Shown in pieces: positions 17,851 to 26,722 of a stretch of DNA of 64,000 nucleotides (the stretch's first letter is position 1; the number at the start of each line of letters is the position of its first letter). The notes beneath the pieces are model-generated. The model ran no database searches, was not told the DNA's origin, and saw only the letters and a program-made list of their open reading frames with translations. The position numbers and the translations under genes are program-made. This DNA is from Catenovulum sediminis (GTDB taxonomy: Bacteria > Pseudomonadota > Gammaproteobacteria > Enterobacterales > Alteromonadaceae): the NCBI RefSeq assembly GCF_040270295.1, contig NZ_JBELOE010000236.1. One strand, written 5' to 3'.

Positions 17851-17995
17851 ACTCTATTATCTTTTTTACAATTTAAGTCATTTAACTCTAGCTCTAGTGG
17901 TTTAAATTACAAGCAAAAAACCATGTTTGACTGCATAATGATTTGCTAAATTTATCTCTTACCGTTAATTTGTATTTTTAGGAAACTTCCCAACT

Positions 17996-18793
17996 ATGGT
18001 GATGCAATTCGTGTACAGTATACCCAGCCCAATAATCGCATTATGTTTGTTTTTTTTATTACTGCTAATAAATGAGATCGCTTTTAGATTTGGCCGAATA
18101 ATGCAAGCGAAAAGCGATAGTGACGTGAAAACGCTCACCAGTGCGATACAAACCAGTACACTTGGTTTGTTGGCGTTATTGTTGGGCTTTACGTTTAGTA
18201 TGTCGATGCAAAGATACGACCAACGCAGTCACGCGTTAATAAACGAAACTGCTGCGATCGAAAAAGCCAGTTTTCAGGTGCAGATGTTGCCGGAAGATAT
18301 GCAAAATAAAGCGTACAGCATGTTAGAGCGATATTTGGCTCTGCGCATAACGATTGGAGAAGTGGATATTACCCAAGTCGAACGTCGTGCTCAACTCAAC
18401 GTAGAGATTAATCAATTGCATCATGCAATGTGGGACCTCGCAAAAGAAGCTGCAAAACTGGATGCCGAATCTTTTAATGCAAGTTCCTATTTTTCTGCCA
18501 TAGAAGGTTTAATTGAGGCTCAGTTTAAACGTAATGCACTATTACAAATTAGGGTGCCAGAAGTTGTTTTATTTTTATTATTTTGCGTGTTTTTATCAGC
18601 CGGTGGGATTTTAGGTTATTCCAGTGGTCTCAGTAATAAACGCATTTTAGTGCCAACTATGATAGTAACATTTCTCATTACTTTAATTATCACTGTGATT
18701 ATTGATTTAGATAGGCCTAAACGTGGATTTATACAGGTTGATAAATCCAGTCTGCAACAATTGTCGAAAGAGTTAAAAAGCAACAATCGCTAA
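17996..18793 (+). CDS. DUF4239-type (bestrophin-like) membrane protein
   Basis: The 265-residue protein has two N-terminal transmembrane helices (about 10-28 and 50-70, the latter GLLALLLGFTFSMSMQRYDQR), a long soluble helical middle (75-180), and two C-terminal helices (about 188-207 and 217-238). The sequence LLGFTFSMSMQRYDQRSHAL followed by NETAAIEKA matches the DUF4239 family of unknown function. It is divergent from the CheW-like gene and appears to be a single-gene unit; the gap of 160 bases to the next gene makes co-transcription uncertain. Confidence 0.75.
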   Translation: MVMQFVYSIPSPIIALCLFFLLLLINEIAFRFGRIMQAKSDSDVKTLTSAIQTSTLGLLALLLGFTFSMSMQRYDQRSHALINETAAIEKASFQVQMLPEDMQNKAYSMLERYLALRITIGEVDITQVERRAQLNVEINQLHHAMWDLAKEAAKLDAESFNASSYFSAIEGLIEAQFKRNALLQIRVPEVVLFLLFCVFLSAGGILGYSSGLSNKRILVPTMIVTFLITLIITVIIDLDRPKRGFIQVDKSSLQQLSKELKSNNR

Positions 18794-18953
18794 TGCATGA
18801 TAATAAACATTCTCGCTTACTTAAATTGCGATGTCTACCGGTGGCATTTTGCTTGGGAATATGCGAAAATACGCGTCTATTGTCCTAGTTCAGCTAACCA
18901 GTCGGTTTAGTTGCGACTTTAATTCAATCTTATAGCGTGGTTTTACTCTTTAT

Positions 18954-19469
18954 ATGAATGAAATGCTGATCCCTCAGTTATTTGGCCTATTTAGCTTTAT
19001 TTTGGGGGCTTTTTGCTTTATGCAAAAAGACGACAAAAAATTTAAGTGCATAATGTTGGTGCTGAACATTAACCATTCGATACATTTTATCTTAATGGGG
19101 GCCGTGACCTCTGCATGCTCAACGTTACTCGGAGCGCTGCGCACCGCAACATCGATGAAAACTGCTTCTAAAAAAGTCGCTTATCTTTTTATTATTGCTT
19201 TGGTTGTGGTGAATGCGCAATGGGCACAATTCTGGTACGATTGGTTATCCGTTTTGGGCGCGTCATTTGGTACCTACGGATTATTTTGTTTGCGCGGTAT
19301 TCAAATGCGAGTGGCGTTATTGATTGGTTCAGTCATATGGCTGGTAAATAATATCATTGTAAACTCGATTGGTGGCATTATGCTTGAGTCTATGGTGATT
19401 GGTATTAATTTATCGACCATGATTAGGTTATACAAAGCGCAAAATAACGAATTGTCTTTGCAAAATTAA
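18954..19469 (+). CDS. YgjV family inner membrane protein
   Basis: The 171-residue protein is almost wholly hydrophobic, with about five to six transmembrane helices. Motifs QLFGLFSFILGAFCFMQKDD, NINHSIHFILMGA and LLGALRTATSMKT match the YgjV family, in which polar His/Ser residues in the second helix and an RT pair are conserved. Function is unknown in the family. No strong ribosome site is seen before the ATG at 18954; an internal ATG at residue 4 is an alternative start. Confidence 0.78.
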   Translation: MNEMLIPQLFGLFSFILGAFCFMQKDDKKFKCIMLVLNINHSIHFILMGAVTSACSTLLGALRTATSMKTASKKVAYLFIIALVVVNAQWAQFWYDWLSVLGASFGTYGLFCLRGIQMRVALLIGSVIWLVNNIIVNSIGGIMLESMVIGINLSTMIRLYKAQNNELSLQN

Positions 19470-19583
19470 TAAGTTTATATCACTAATATACCTGCATCTA
19501 TACCTGCATCGCTTTTATAAAATTTATTGAATTCAACGCCTCAACGCCGGGCAGTCCAAATTGAAAACTAATGTATTCTCGCA

Positions 19584-19622
19584 TTGACATATGAAATTTC
19601 ATATATATGATATTTCATATGT
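19584..19622 (+). promoter_or_regulatory. arsR promoter with overlapping ArsR operator palindrome
   Basis: A -35 TTGACA at 19584-19589 and a -10 TATGAT at 19606-19611 (16-base spacing) lie inside a 36-base inverted repeat, 19587-19622. The repeat reads ACATATGAAAT...ATTTCATATGT, symmetric apart from one non-matching pair. An operator placed over the promoter elements upstream of an ArsR gene is the expected autorepression arrangement. Confidence 0.82.
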
Positions 19623-19640
19623 GTTTAGTGGGAATTAAAT

Positions 19641-19976
19641 ATGTTATGTCCTTTAACATTTTATAAGTGTCTTTCTGAAGATACGCGCTTGAAAATTTTG
19701 CTGTTGATTGCCACTCGAGGCGAGTTGTGTGTGTGTGATTTAACCACTGCATTGCAACTAAGTCAGCCCAAAGTATCCCGTCATTTGGCGGAGTTACGCA
19801 AATGTGGTTTGTTGTCTGATCAAAGAAAAGGCAAGTGGGTCTACTATCAGTTTAATTCAAACCTGCCGGATTGGGCTGTAGATGTGCTGCAAAACACAGC
19901 TAAAAATAATCCGCAATATATCGATTCGTTGTTGTCTATGTTGGATACCCAGCAGGACACTTGTACCCGTTCTTAA
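19641..19976 (+). CDS. arsR: ArsR/SmtB family arsenite-responsive repressor
   Basis: The 111-residue winged-helix protein shows the recognition region LSQPKVSRHLAELRKCGLL and the wing sequence RKGKWVYYQF. The metalloid site is ELCVCDL with Cys30 and Cys32, which matches the classical ArsR As(III) thiolate site; additional cysteines are Cys3 and Cys10. It should repress the ars operon until arsenite binds. It starts 18 bases after the operator palindrome and leads arsC, arsH and acr3. Confidence 0.93.
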   Translation: MLCPLTFYKCLSEDTRLKILLLIATRGELCVCDLTTALQLSQPKVSRHLAELRKCGLLSDQRKGKWVYYQFNSNLPDWAVDVLQNTAKNNPQYIDSLLSMLDTQQDTCTRS

Positions 19977-19992
19977 TTTATAGGTTTTAAAA

Positions 19993-20463
19993 ATGAAAAT
20001 TTTATATATATGTACGCATAACCGTTGTCGTAGCATTTTATCTGAGGCAATCAGTAACCATTTTTCAGATGGTAAATTAGAAGCTAAAAGTGCGGGTAGT
20101 CAACCGTCTGGCGAAGTGCACCCTTTATCACTTAAGTATTTGCAAGAAGCGGGTATTGCTACAGAAGGTTTGCAAAGTCAATCTTGGGATGAGTTTGAAG
20201 ATTTTGCGCCTGATATTGTTGTTACTGTGTGTGATTCAGCAGCCGGCGAGTCTTGCCCTGTCTGGTTTGGCAATAGTGTAAAAGTACATTGGGGTTTATC
20301 AGATCCTTCTAAATTAGTAGGCTCTGAAAGTGAAAAAGCTGACGCATTTCGCGCGACGATTGCTGAAATTAAATCAAGAGTAGAGGCGTTAAAGTCAATT
20401 TCAGTTGATGTCAGTGATCAGACTGCATTGCGCGCTGCATTAAAAGAATGCGGGGCTGTGTAA
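19993..20463 (+). CDS. arsC: Arsenate reductase, low-molecular-weight phosphatase type (thioredoxin-coupled class)
   Basis: The 156-residue protein has the P-loop CTHNRCR (Cys7 to Arg13) of the LMW-tyrosine-phosphatase fold, and further cysteines Cys80 (VTVCDSA) and Cys88 (ESCPVW). The spacing mirrors the Cys10/82/89 relay of the Staphylococcus aureus enzyme, so electrons probably come from thioredoxin. It reduces As(V) to As(III), the substrate of the Acr3 pump. It lies 16 bases after arsR and its stop overlaps the arsH start (TAATG). Confidence 0.9.
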   Translation: MKILYICTHNRCRSILSEAISNHFSDGKLEAKSAGSQPSGEVHPLSLKYLQEAGIATEGLQSQSWDEFEDFAPDIVVTVCDSAAGESCPVWFGNSVKVHWGLSDPSKLVGSESEKADAFRATIAEIKSRVEALKSISVDVSDQTALRAALKECGAV

Positions 20464-21182
20464 TGTCAGATTTAGATTTATCATTACCTAATGTTGATGA
20501 ATCGCAGTTTCAAGTGCCTAGCTTGGATGCAATGAATCAACAATATAGTCAACATAAACCTCGGATCTTATTATTGTACGGATCGCTAAGAGATCGTTCT
20601 TATAGCCGTCTGGTTATTGAAGAATGTCAGCGTTTATTAGAAAGAATGGGCGCTGAAACGCGGATTTTTAACCCGTCTGGTTTACCTCTACCCGATGATG
20701 CAGACGCAGAGCATGAAAAAGTGCAAGAGCTACGCGAGTTAGCAATGTGGTCCGAAGGGCAAATATGGTGTTCACCGGAAAGGCATGGAGCGATGACGGG
20801 TATCATGAAAAGCCAAATTGACTGGATCCCATTAAGCTTGGGTGGCGTTCGACCAACACAAGGGAAAACACTTGCGATAATGCAGGTTTGTGGCGGAAGT
20901 CAGTCGTTTAATGCGGTTAATCAGATGCGTATTCTAGGCCGCTGGATGCGTATGTTAACCATTCCTAATCAGTCCTCTGTTGCCAAAGCATTTTTAGAAT
21001 TTGAAGAAGATGGCCGGATGAAACCCTCCCCTTATTACAATCGCATTGTGGACGTCGTTGAAGAGTTGATGAAATTTACCTTGCTTACTCGTGACAATGC
21101 GTCGTATTTGGTTGACCGTTATTCTGAACGCGTCGAATCGGCCGAGCAGGTTAGCCAGCGCGTAAATCAAAGATCAATTTAG
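20463..21182 (+). CDS. arsH: ArsH, NADPH-dependent FMN reductase / organoarsenical oxidase
   Basis: I take the ATG at 20463, which overlaps the arsC stop as TAATG; an in-frame ATG at 20448 would sit further inside arsC. The roughly 239-residue flavodoxin-like protein has ILLLYGSLRDRSYSR, the FMN phosphate loop of ArsH, then SPERHGAMTGIMKSQIDWIP and MQVCGGSQSFN. ArsH oxidises trivalent methyl- and aryl-arsenicals and also acts as a quinone/azo reductase in characterised members. It is third in the ars operon. Confidence 0.92.
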   Translation: MSDLDLSLPNVDESQFQVPSLDAMNQQYSQHKPRILLLYGSLRDRSYSRLVIEECQRLLERMGAETRIFNPSGLPLPDDADAEHEKVQELRELAMWSEGQIWCSPERHGAMTGIMKSQIDWIPLSLGGVRPTQGKTLAIMQVCGGSQSFNAVNQMRILGRWMRMLTIPNQSSVAKAFLEFEEDGRMKPSPYYNRIVDVVEELMKFTLLTRDNASYLVDRYSERVESAEQVSQRVNQRSI

Positions 21183-21193
21183 GAGGTTTACCT

Positions 21194-22228
21194 ATGGGAA
21201 TTTTCGAACGCTTTTTGTCGGTCTGGGTCGGTCTAGGGATTATTGCTGGCGTATTCTTGGGCAGTATCGCGCCACAAGTTTTTAGTCAGATAGCCGCATT
21301 TGAATATGCACATGTAAACATAGTGGTCGCGGTTTTAATTTGGCTAATGATTTATCCTATGATGGTGCAGGTTGATTTTTCGGCGATTAAAGATGTCGGT
21401 AAAAAACCAAAGGGGATCATCTTAACACTGGTTATAAACTGGTTGATTAAACCTTTTTCAATGGCGGCGTTAGGCTGGTTGTTCTTTAAAGTGTTTTTTG
21501 CAGATATGGTCGATGCACAAACTGCCAATGAATATATCGCCGGTATGATCTTGTTAGGGGTTGCGCCTTGTACCGCGATGGTGTTTGTTTGGAGCCAGTT
21601 AACCAAAGGGGATGCAAACTACACCTTGGTGCAGGTCTCTATTAATGATGTGATTATGATATTTGCCTTTGCGCCTATTACCGCATTTTTACTTGGTGTA
21701 ACGGATATTCAGGTGCCCTGGCAAACCTTGTTGCTGTCAGTGGTATTATACGTGTTATTACCATTATTAGCGGGTGCGATAACCAGAGCGAAGCTGGACA
21801 AAAAAGATGATCACAGCCGGTTAAATGCATTTTTGGCCAAAACTAAACCTTGGTCAATTGTAGGGCTAATTGCCACGGTCGTATTGCTATTTGGTTTTCA
21901 GGCCGAAACCATTTTGGCTAAACCACAAGCGATTGTTTTGATAGCTATCCCATTGCTAATTCAAACCTATGGCATATTTGCGATAGCTTACTTTGCCGCG
22001 AAAAAAATGAAACTGCCGCACAATGTTGCTGCACCGGCTTGTATGATAGGCACCTCAAACTTTTTTGAGTTGGCCGTGGCGGTTGCGATATCACTCTTTG
22101 GTTTACACTCGGGTGCAGCGTTGGCAACAGTTGTTGGTGTTTTGGTTGAAGTACCTGTGATGTTGTCTTTGGTTTATTTTGCCAATAAAACACGCCATTG
22201 GTTTACGGGCTCTGATACGAGCGCCTAA
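21194..22228 (+). CDS. acr3: Arsenite efflux permease, Acr3 family
   Basis: The 344-residue protein has about ten hydrophobic helices. Family motifs include VLIWLMIYPMMVQVDFSAI, INWLIKPFSMAALGW and GVAPCTAMVFVWSQL with Cys126, the conserved cysteine needed for transport in Acr3 proteins. It exports As(III) using the proton gradient, without an ArsA ATPase. AGGAGG precedes the start. Its final 26 bases overlap the end of the convergent AraC-type gene. Confidence 0.93.
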   Translation: MGIFERFLSVWVGLGIIAGVFLGSIAPQVFSQIAAFEYAHVNIVVAVLIWLMIYPMMVQVDFSAIKDVGKKPKGIILTLVINWLIKPFSMAALGWLFFKVFFADMVDAQTANEYIAGMILLGVAPCTAMVFVWSQLTKGDANYTLVQVSINDVIMIFAFAPITAFLLGVTDIQVPWQTLLLSVVLYVLLPLLAGAITRAKLDKKDDHSRLNAFLAKTKPWSIVGLIATVVLLFGFQAETILAKPQAIVLIAIPLLIQTYGIFAIAYFAAKKMKLPHNVAAPACMIGTSNFFELAVAVAISLFGLHSGAALATVVGVLVEVPVMLSLVYFANKTRHWFTGSDTSA

Positions 22229-22946
22229 ATTCAGAAGGTGTCTCTGCAAAAAAATTGGTGAATTGCCGGGTAAAATAACTCGGATCTGTGTAGCCAGTTT
22301 CGCTGGCTATTGCAGAGATTGGCATAGCTGTTTCAGTTAACAGCCTTCTGGCATGTTCAAGACGTACCTCATTTATGTATTGTTTCGGCGTTTTATGTAA
22401 ATATTTTTTAAAACGCCTTTCTAATGCACTAACTGACAAGTGTGCTATTTCAGCTAGTTCTACAATACAGATGTTTTTCATATATTGCGCTCGAATATAT
22501 TCCACCGGAATTTTTAACGCATGCATGCCACTTAACGCTCGAGAAGTTTTTTCTAAATGACGCGACGTGCCATATGAGCCGATGATGTTATTTTTTTGAT
22601 CAAACAGCGGCCGTTTTGAGGTTGTAAACCAGCCCAAGTCGCCCGATTTTAAGATATTCATTTCCAATCTATCGTCAACAAGTTGACCAGCCATCACTCT
22701 TTGATCGTCCATGACAAATTGTCTTGCTAAGTGAGTTGGCGCAAAATCATAGTCACTTAAACCAATTGCTTGCTCTAGATTATTAACACCAATATGTGCT
22801 TGAAAAGACTTATTCGCATAAATAATTTTGCTATCGGCATCTTTAATCCAAAACAAAATATCGGGTAACAAATCAAACATACTGATGAGCTGTTGAGCGC
22901 CAACTTTGTCTAAAAAATAATCTATTTCTGTGTGTTTTAATGACAT
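22203..22946 (-). CDS. AraC-family transcriptional regulator with N-terminal PAS domain
   Basis: The 247-residue protein carries an N-terminal PAS domain (about 15-130: LPDILFWIKDADSKIIYANK, IGSYGTSRHLE) and a C-terminal double helix-turn-helix of AraC type (about 145-245: EIAHLSVSALERRFKKYLHK, ISAIASETGYTDPSYFTRQF). It is divergent from the keto-sugar operon starting at 23197 and is the natural candidate for its regulator. A PAS domain instead of the usual cupin sugar-binding domain means the inducer is unclear. The stop region overlaps acr3 by 26 bases on the opposite strand. Confidence 0.88.
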   Translation of the reverse strand: MSLKHTEIDYFLDKVGAQQLISMFDLLPDILFWIKDADSKIIYANKSFQAHIGVNNLEQAIGLSDYDFAPTHLARQFVMDDQRVMAGQLVDDRLEMNILKSGDLGWFTTSKRPLFDQKNNIIGSYGTSRHLEKTSRALSGMHALKIPVEYIRAQYMKNICIVELAEIAHLSVSALERRFKKYLHKTPKQYINEVRLEHARRLLTETAMPISAIASETGYTDPSYFTRQFTNFFAETPSEFRRSYQSP

Positions 22947-22984
22947 TTTTTGCTTCTTAATTAAACGATTTGATATCTGTAATT

Positions 22985-23107
22985 TTGCAAATTGTTTTCA
23001 ATTTTGAGATGGAAGTATAGTTTCGATTGCAAATTGGCAAACACAAGTATGATAGCAGCTTGCAATAATGGCAGCCAGTCTAACGCCGAATTAGTCCTAA
23101 TTTAGAC
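22985..23107. promoter_or_regulatory. Candidate operator region of the AraC / keto-sugar operon intergenic
   Basis: In the 250-base gap, TTGCAAATTG occurs twice, at 22985-22994 and 23027-23036, exactly 42 bases apart (about four helical turns), as direct repeats. A perfect palindrome AATTAG-TC-CTAATT lies at 23089-23102, nested in GTCTAA (23078) / TTAGAC (23102). Direct repeats suit AraC-type binding. Binding itself is inferred. Confidence 0.45.
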
Positions 23108-23196
23108 CGATTTACTTCTAACGAATTGTATTTAATTTAAACTAACATGGTTAACAATGAATTAACCTTGTTGTCGAGTTTAAAAGGGGAAGACAA

Positions 23197-24363
23197 ATGC
23201 AAAAGATTAGAATGGGCATGGTTGGCGGTGGTCAGGGCGCTTTTATTGGCGCAGTACACCGCATGGCTGCAAATTTAGACGGACAGATCGAACTGGTGTG
23301 CGGTGCATTTAGTAGTACTGCTGAACGTTCAAAACAGTCTGGTCGCGCATTGTTTTTAGATGACTCGCGCTGTTATAGCAGTTATCAAGAAATGTTCGAA
23401 GTGGAATCTAAGTTGCCTGCCGACAAGCGAATGCAGTTGGTAGCAATTGTTACACCAAACCATTTACATTTTCCGGTTGCCAAAATGGCAATTGAACACG
23501 GTTTTCATGTGATGTCAGATAAACCAGCTACTTTTACCTTGGAAGAGGCTTTAGCACTTGAAGAGATTTTAAATGCGCATGATGTGTTATACGGGTTGAC
23601 ACATACTTATACCGGCTACCCTATGGTTAAAGAAGCAAAAGCGCTCATTAATGCCGGCAAAATCGGTAAAGTCAGAAAAATAGTGGTTGAATACCCACAA
23701 GGTTGGTTGGCTGAAGCACCGGACCAAAGTAACAAACAAGCAATTTGGCGTTTAGACCCAAAACAAGCTGGGATCAGTTGTTGTATGGGTGATATTGGCG
23801 TGCATGCCGCCAACTTAGCGGAATATGTATCTAGCCTTGAAATTATTGAACTATGTGCTGATTTGGTTGCTACGGTTGAAAACAGAGAACTAGATGATGA
23901 TGGCACCGTACTTTTAAAGTTTAACAATGGCGCACGTGGTGTGTTGATGGCAAGCCAGATATCCGTAGGTGAAGAAAACAATTTAAAAATTAGAGTATAT
24001 GGTGAAACGGGTGGGCTGGAATGGTCTCAGCAAGAACCGAATTCTCTGATCCTAAAAGATTTGCACGAACCCAATCAAATATTACGTGCCGGTATTGGTC
24101 AACAATCTGAATTAGCGACTGCAAATATGCGTACACCGGCAGGTCATCCGGAAGGGTATCTGGAAGCTTTTGCAAATATCTATCGCAATTTTGCACAGCA
24201 AATTAGAGCCTTTGAAGAAAAACAAACGCCTGATGAAATTGCTCAGGATGTTCCAGGCATTAAAGAAGCTGTGCGTGGTATGGCATTTATCGAAAATGTG
24301 GTCGCGGCCAGTCAGTCAAACGAAAAGTGGCATACGTTTAGTATTGCACCGACTAATAAGTAA
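23197..24363 (+). CDS. Gfo/Idh/MocA family NAD(P)-dependent oxidoreductase
   Basis: The 388-residue protein begins with a Rossmann fold (RMGMVGGGQGAFIGAVHR) and has VTPNHLHFPVAK and VMSDKPATFTLEEA, the variant of the family's EKP motif, here DKP. The C-terminal alpha/beta domain follows from about residue 150. No export signal is present, so it acts in the cytosol. Members oxidise or reduce sugar hydroxyl or keto groups. First gene of a six-gene run with a GGGGAAG ribosome site; it probably reduces or oxidises a keto-sugar delivered by the downstream permease. Exact substrate unknown. Confidence 0.9.
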   Translation: MQKIRMGMVGGGQGAFIGAVHRMAANLDGQIELVCGAFSSTAERSKQSGRALFLDDSRCYSSYQEMFEVESKLPADKRMQLVAIVTPNHLHFPVAKMAIEHGFHVMSDKPATFTLEEALALEEILNAHDVLYGLTHTYTGYPMVKEAKALINAGKIGKVRKIVVEYPQGWLAEAPDQSNKQAIWRLDPKQAGISCCMGDIGVHAANLAEYVSSLEIIELCADLVATVENRELDDDGTVLLKFNNGARGVLMASQISVGEENNLKIRVYGETGGLEWSQQEPNSLILKDLHEPNQILRAGIGQQSELATANMRTPAGHPEGYLEAFANIYRNFAQQIRAFEEKQTPDEIAQDVPGIKEAVRGMAFIENVVAASQSNEKWHTFSIAPTNK

Positions 24364-24396
24364 TAGAATTATTAAATTAAAAGGAGCATCCGTACT

Positions 24397-25449
24397 ATGA
24401 GTCAAATTAAAGGTCCTGCTATATTTTTAGCGCAATTTGCAGGTGATGAAGCGCCATACAATAACTTGTCTGATATATGTAACTGGGTTGCCGGTATGGG
24501 ATATAAAGCCGTACAAATTCCAACCTGGGATAAACGTTTGTTTAATCTTGAACTGGCCGCAGAAAGTAAAGATTATTGTGATGAAGTACAAGGTATTGTT
24601 GCCCAACACGGTCTTGAAATCAGTGAATTGTCTACGCATTTACAAGGTCAATTGGTCGCGGTACATCCGGCATACGACACAATGTTTGAAGGTTTTGCGC
24701 CTGATGAATTAAAAGGTAAACCAGCTGATCGTACTGAGTGGGCGATCTCTCAGCTTAAAGCGGCCGCTAAAGCCAGCCGAAATTTAGGCTTAACCGCACA
24801 TGCTAGTTTTTCTGGTGCGTTATTATGGCAAACCGTTTATCCATGGCCGCAGCGCCCAGCTGGATTAGTTGAACAAGGTTTTGCCGAATTAGCGAAACGT
24901 TGGTTGCCGATACTCAACGCATTTGATGATGCAGGTGTAGATGTTTGTTATGAACTCCATCCGGGTGAAGATTTACACGATGGTGTTACCTTCGAAAGAT
25001 TTTTAGAAGCAACGGGTAATCATGCGCGTGCAAATCTTTTATATGATCCAAGTCACTTCGTGTTACAGCAACTAGACTATCTTTCATTTATCGATATTTA
25101 TCATGAACGCATCAAAGCATTCCATGTGAAAGATGCTGAATTTAATATGAACGGTCGAAGCGGCATATATGGCGGTTACCAATCTTGGGTTGATCGTCCG
25201 GGACGTTTTCGCTCGTTAGGTGATGGTCAGATTGATTTTAGTGGCATTTTTAGCAAATTAACACAATACGGATTTTCAGGTTGGGCTGTTTTAGAGTGGG
25301 AATGCTGCCTTAAACATCCAGAGCAAGGAGCGAAAGAAGGTGCCGAATTTATTAAGAAGCATCTCATTCGCCGTGCTGAAAAAGCTTTTGATGATTTTGC
25401 ATCTGTCGGTGCAGATGAAGCATTAAACAACAAAATACTCGGATTATAA
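24397..25449 (+). CDS. Sugar phosphate isomerase/epimerase family TIM-barrel protein (cytosolic)
   Basis: The 350-residue protein has the xylose-isomerase-like TIM barrel. Probable metal ligands are Glu in CYELHPGED, Asp in LLYDPSHF, His in IKAFHVKDAE and Glu in VLEWECC. The absence of a signal peptide places it in the cytosol. Family members isomerise, epimerise or eliminate keto-sugars. GGAG precedes the ATG, 33 bases after the Gfo/Idh gene. With that oxidoreductase it resembles pairs that process 3-keto-sugars, but the reaction is inferred. Confidence 0.87.
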   Translation: MSQIKGPAIFLAQFAGDEAPYNNLSDICNWVAGMGYKAVQIPTWDKRLFNLELAAESKDYCDEVQGIVAQHGLEISELSTHLQGQLVAVHPAYDTMFEGFAPDELKGKPADRTEWAISQLKAAAKASRNLGLTAHASFSGALLWQTVYPWPQRPAGLVEQGFAELAKRWLPILNAFDDAGVDVCYELHPGEDLHDGVTFERFLEATGNHARANLLYDPSHFVLQQLDYLSFIDIYHERIKAFHVKDAEFNMNGRSGIYGGYQSWVDRPGRFRSLGDGQIDFSGIFSKLTQYGFSGWAVLEWECCLKHPEQGAKEGAEFIKKHLIRRAEKAFDDFASVGADEALNNKILGL

Positions 25450-25459
25450 GGTAAATACT

Positions 25460-26722
25460 ATGATGCAGATTAATCGTTCAAGATTGTTTGTTGCAAGCTG
25501 TATCGCGCTGGCGGTGACGGCAATGACGTTTGCAATTCGTGCCGGTATTCTGGGCCAGCTCAGTGACAGTTATGGTTTATCAGATACGGAATTGGGGTGG
25601 ATCAATGCAATGGCTTTCGCGGGCTTTCCTGTTGCAACTATGCTAGGTGGCTTTCTATATAATCTGATGGGCGCTAAAAAATTATTAATCGTCGCGTTTT
25701 TCTGCCATTTGTTGGGTTTGATTTTAACAATGGCGGCTGATGGCTTCTGGTTATTAATTATCTCCAGCTTCTTTATTGGTTTTGCAAATGGTTCGGTAGA
25801 AGCGGGTTGTAATCCACTGATTGCCGATATGTACCATAAAAATAAAACAACCATGCTGAATAAATTTCACGTTTGGTTTCCAGGTGGCATTGTAATCGGC
25901 GCTTTAATTTCTAAATTTATGACAGATGCAAGTTTGGGATGGGAATTACAAATTGCGGTTATGTTATTACCAACCGTCATTTATGGTTATTTAATGTTGA
26001 CTCAGAAATTTCCTGAAGCAGAAAATATTGATAATTCGACCTCGCATAACATTAAAGCATTAGCCTCTCCATTGTTTATTTTTATGGTGCTGTGTATGAC
26101 TTTAACGGCGACAACTGAGTTGGGTACACAGCAGTGGATTGAACGTATATTGGGCGCATCGGGTGCTTCTCCTATGATTATCATGGCGATGGTCACGGGA
26201 TTAATGGCAGTAGGCCGTTATTTTGCTGGCCCCTTGGTACATACGTTGAATCCAGTGGGTATTTTATTAGCTTCAGCTATCGTATCGACGTTAGGGATCT
26301 ATACTATGAGTATCGCAACGGGCAATATGGTTTATTTCGCTGCGATTTTGTTTGCTTTAGGAGTTACTTACTTTTGGCCGACCATGATAGGTTTTATAGC
26401 TGAATATCAACCTAGAACGGGCGCCTTAGGCATGTCGCTAATAGGTGGCGCTGGAATGTTTTCAGTGAGCATGTGGAATCCGGTTATCGGAAGCTGGATT
26501 GATGAAGGTCGCGTTCAGGCGGCAAGCCAGAATTTGGTTGGTCCTGCCGCCGAATTAGCGGCTGGACAGGCAACCTTGTCCAATTTGACCTTATTTCCAT
26601 TGGTATTAATTGTTGCGTTTGGCGGCTTATATATTTATATGCGCAACCGACCAAAGCCGCAATCGGGCCATAGCGAGGGTGAACAATCTTCTAACATTGA
26701 CAACGCAGAGGGGGCCGCATGA
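25460..26722 (+). CDS. MFS sugar permease
   Basis: The 420-residue protein has twelve predicted transmembrane helices. The N-terminal half includes SDTELGWINAMAFAGFPVAT and GGFLYNLMGAKK, the loop 2-3 signature of major facilitator transporters. FHVWFPGGIVIGALIS in helix 5 resembles the sugar-proton symporter groups. It lies between the cytosolic and periplasmic enzymes of the operon, so it probably imports the oxidised sugar. Its stop overlaps the next start as ATGA. A neighbouring ATG at 25463 is an equally possible start. Confidence 0.87.
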   Translation: MMQINRSRLFVASCIALAVTAMTFAIRAGILGQLSDSYGLSDTELGWINAMAFAGFPVATMLGGFLYNLMGAKKLLIVAFFCHLLGLILTMAADGFWLLIISSFFIGFANGSVEAGCNPLIADMYHKNKTTMLNKFHVWFPGGIVIGALISKFMTDASLGWELQIAVMLLPTVIYGYLMLTQKFPEAENIDNSTSHNIKALASPLFIFMVLCMTLTATTELGTQQWIERILGASGASPMIIMAMVTGLMAVGRYFAGPLVHTLNPVGILLASAIVSTLGIYTMSIATGNMVYFAAILFALGVTYFWPTMIGFIAEYQPRTGALGMSLIGGAGMFSVSMWNPVIGSWIDEGRVQAASQNLVGPAAELAAGQATLSNLTLFPLVLIVAFGGLYIYMRNRPKPQSGHSEGEQSSNIDNAEGAA

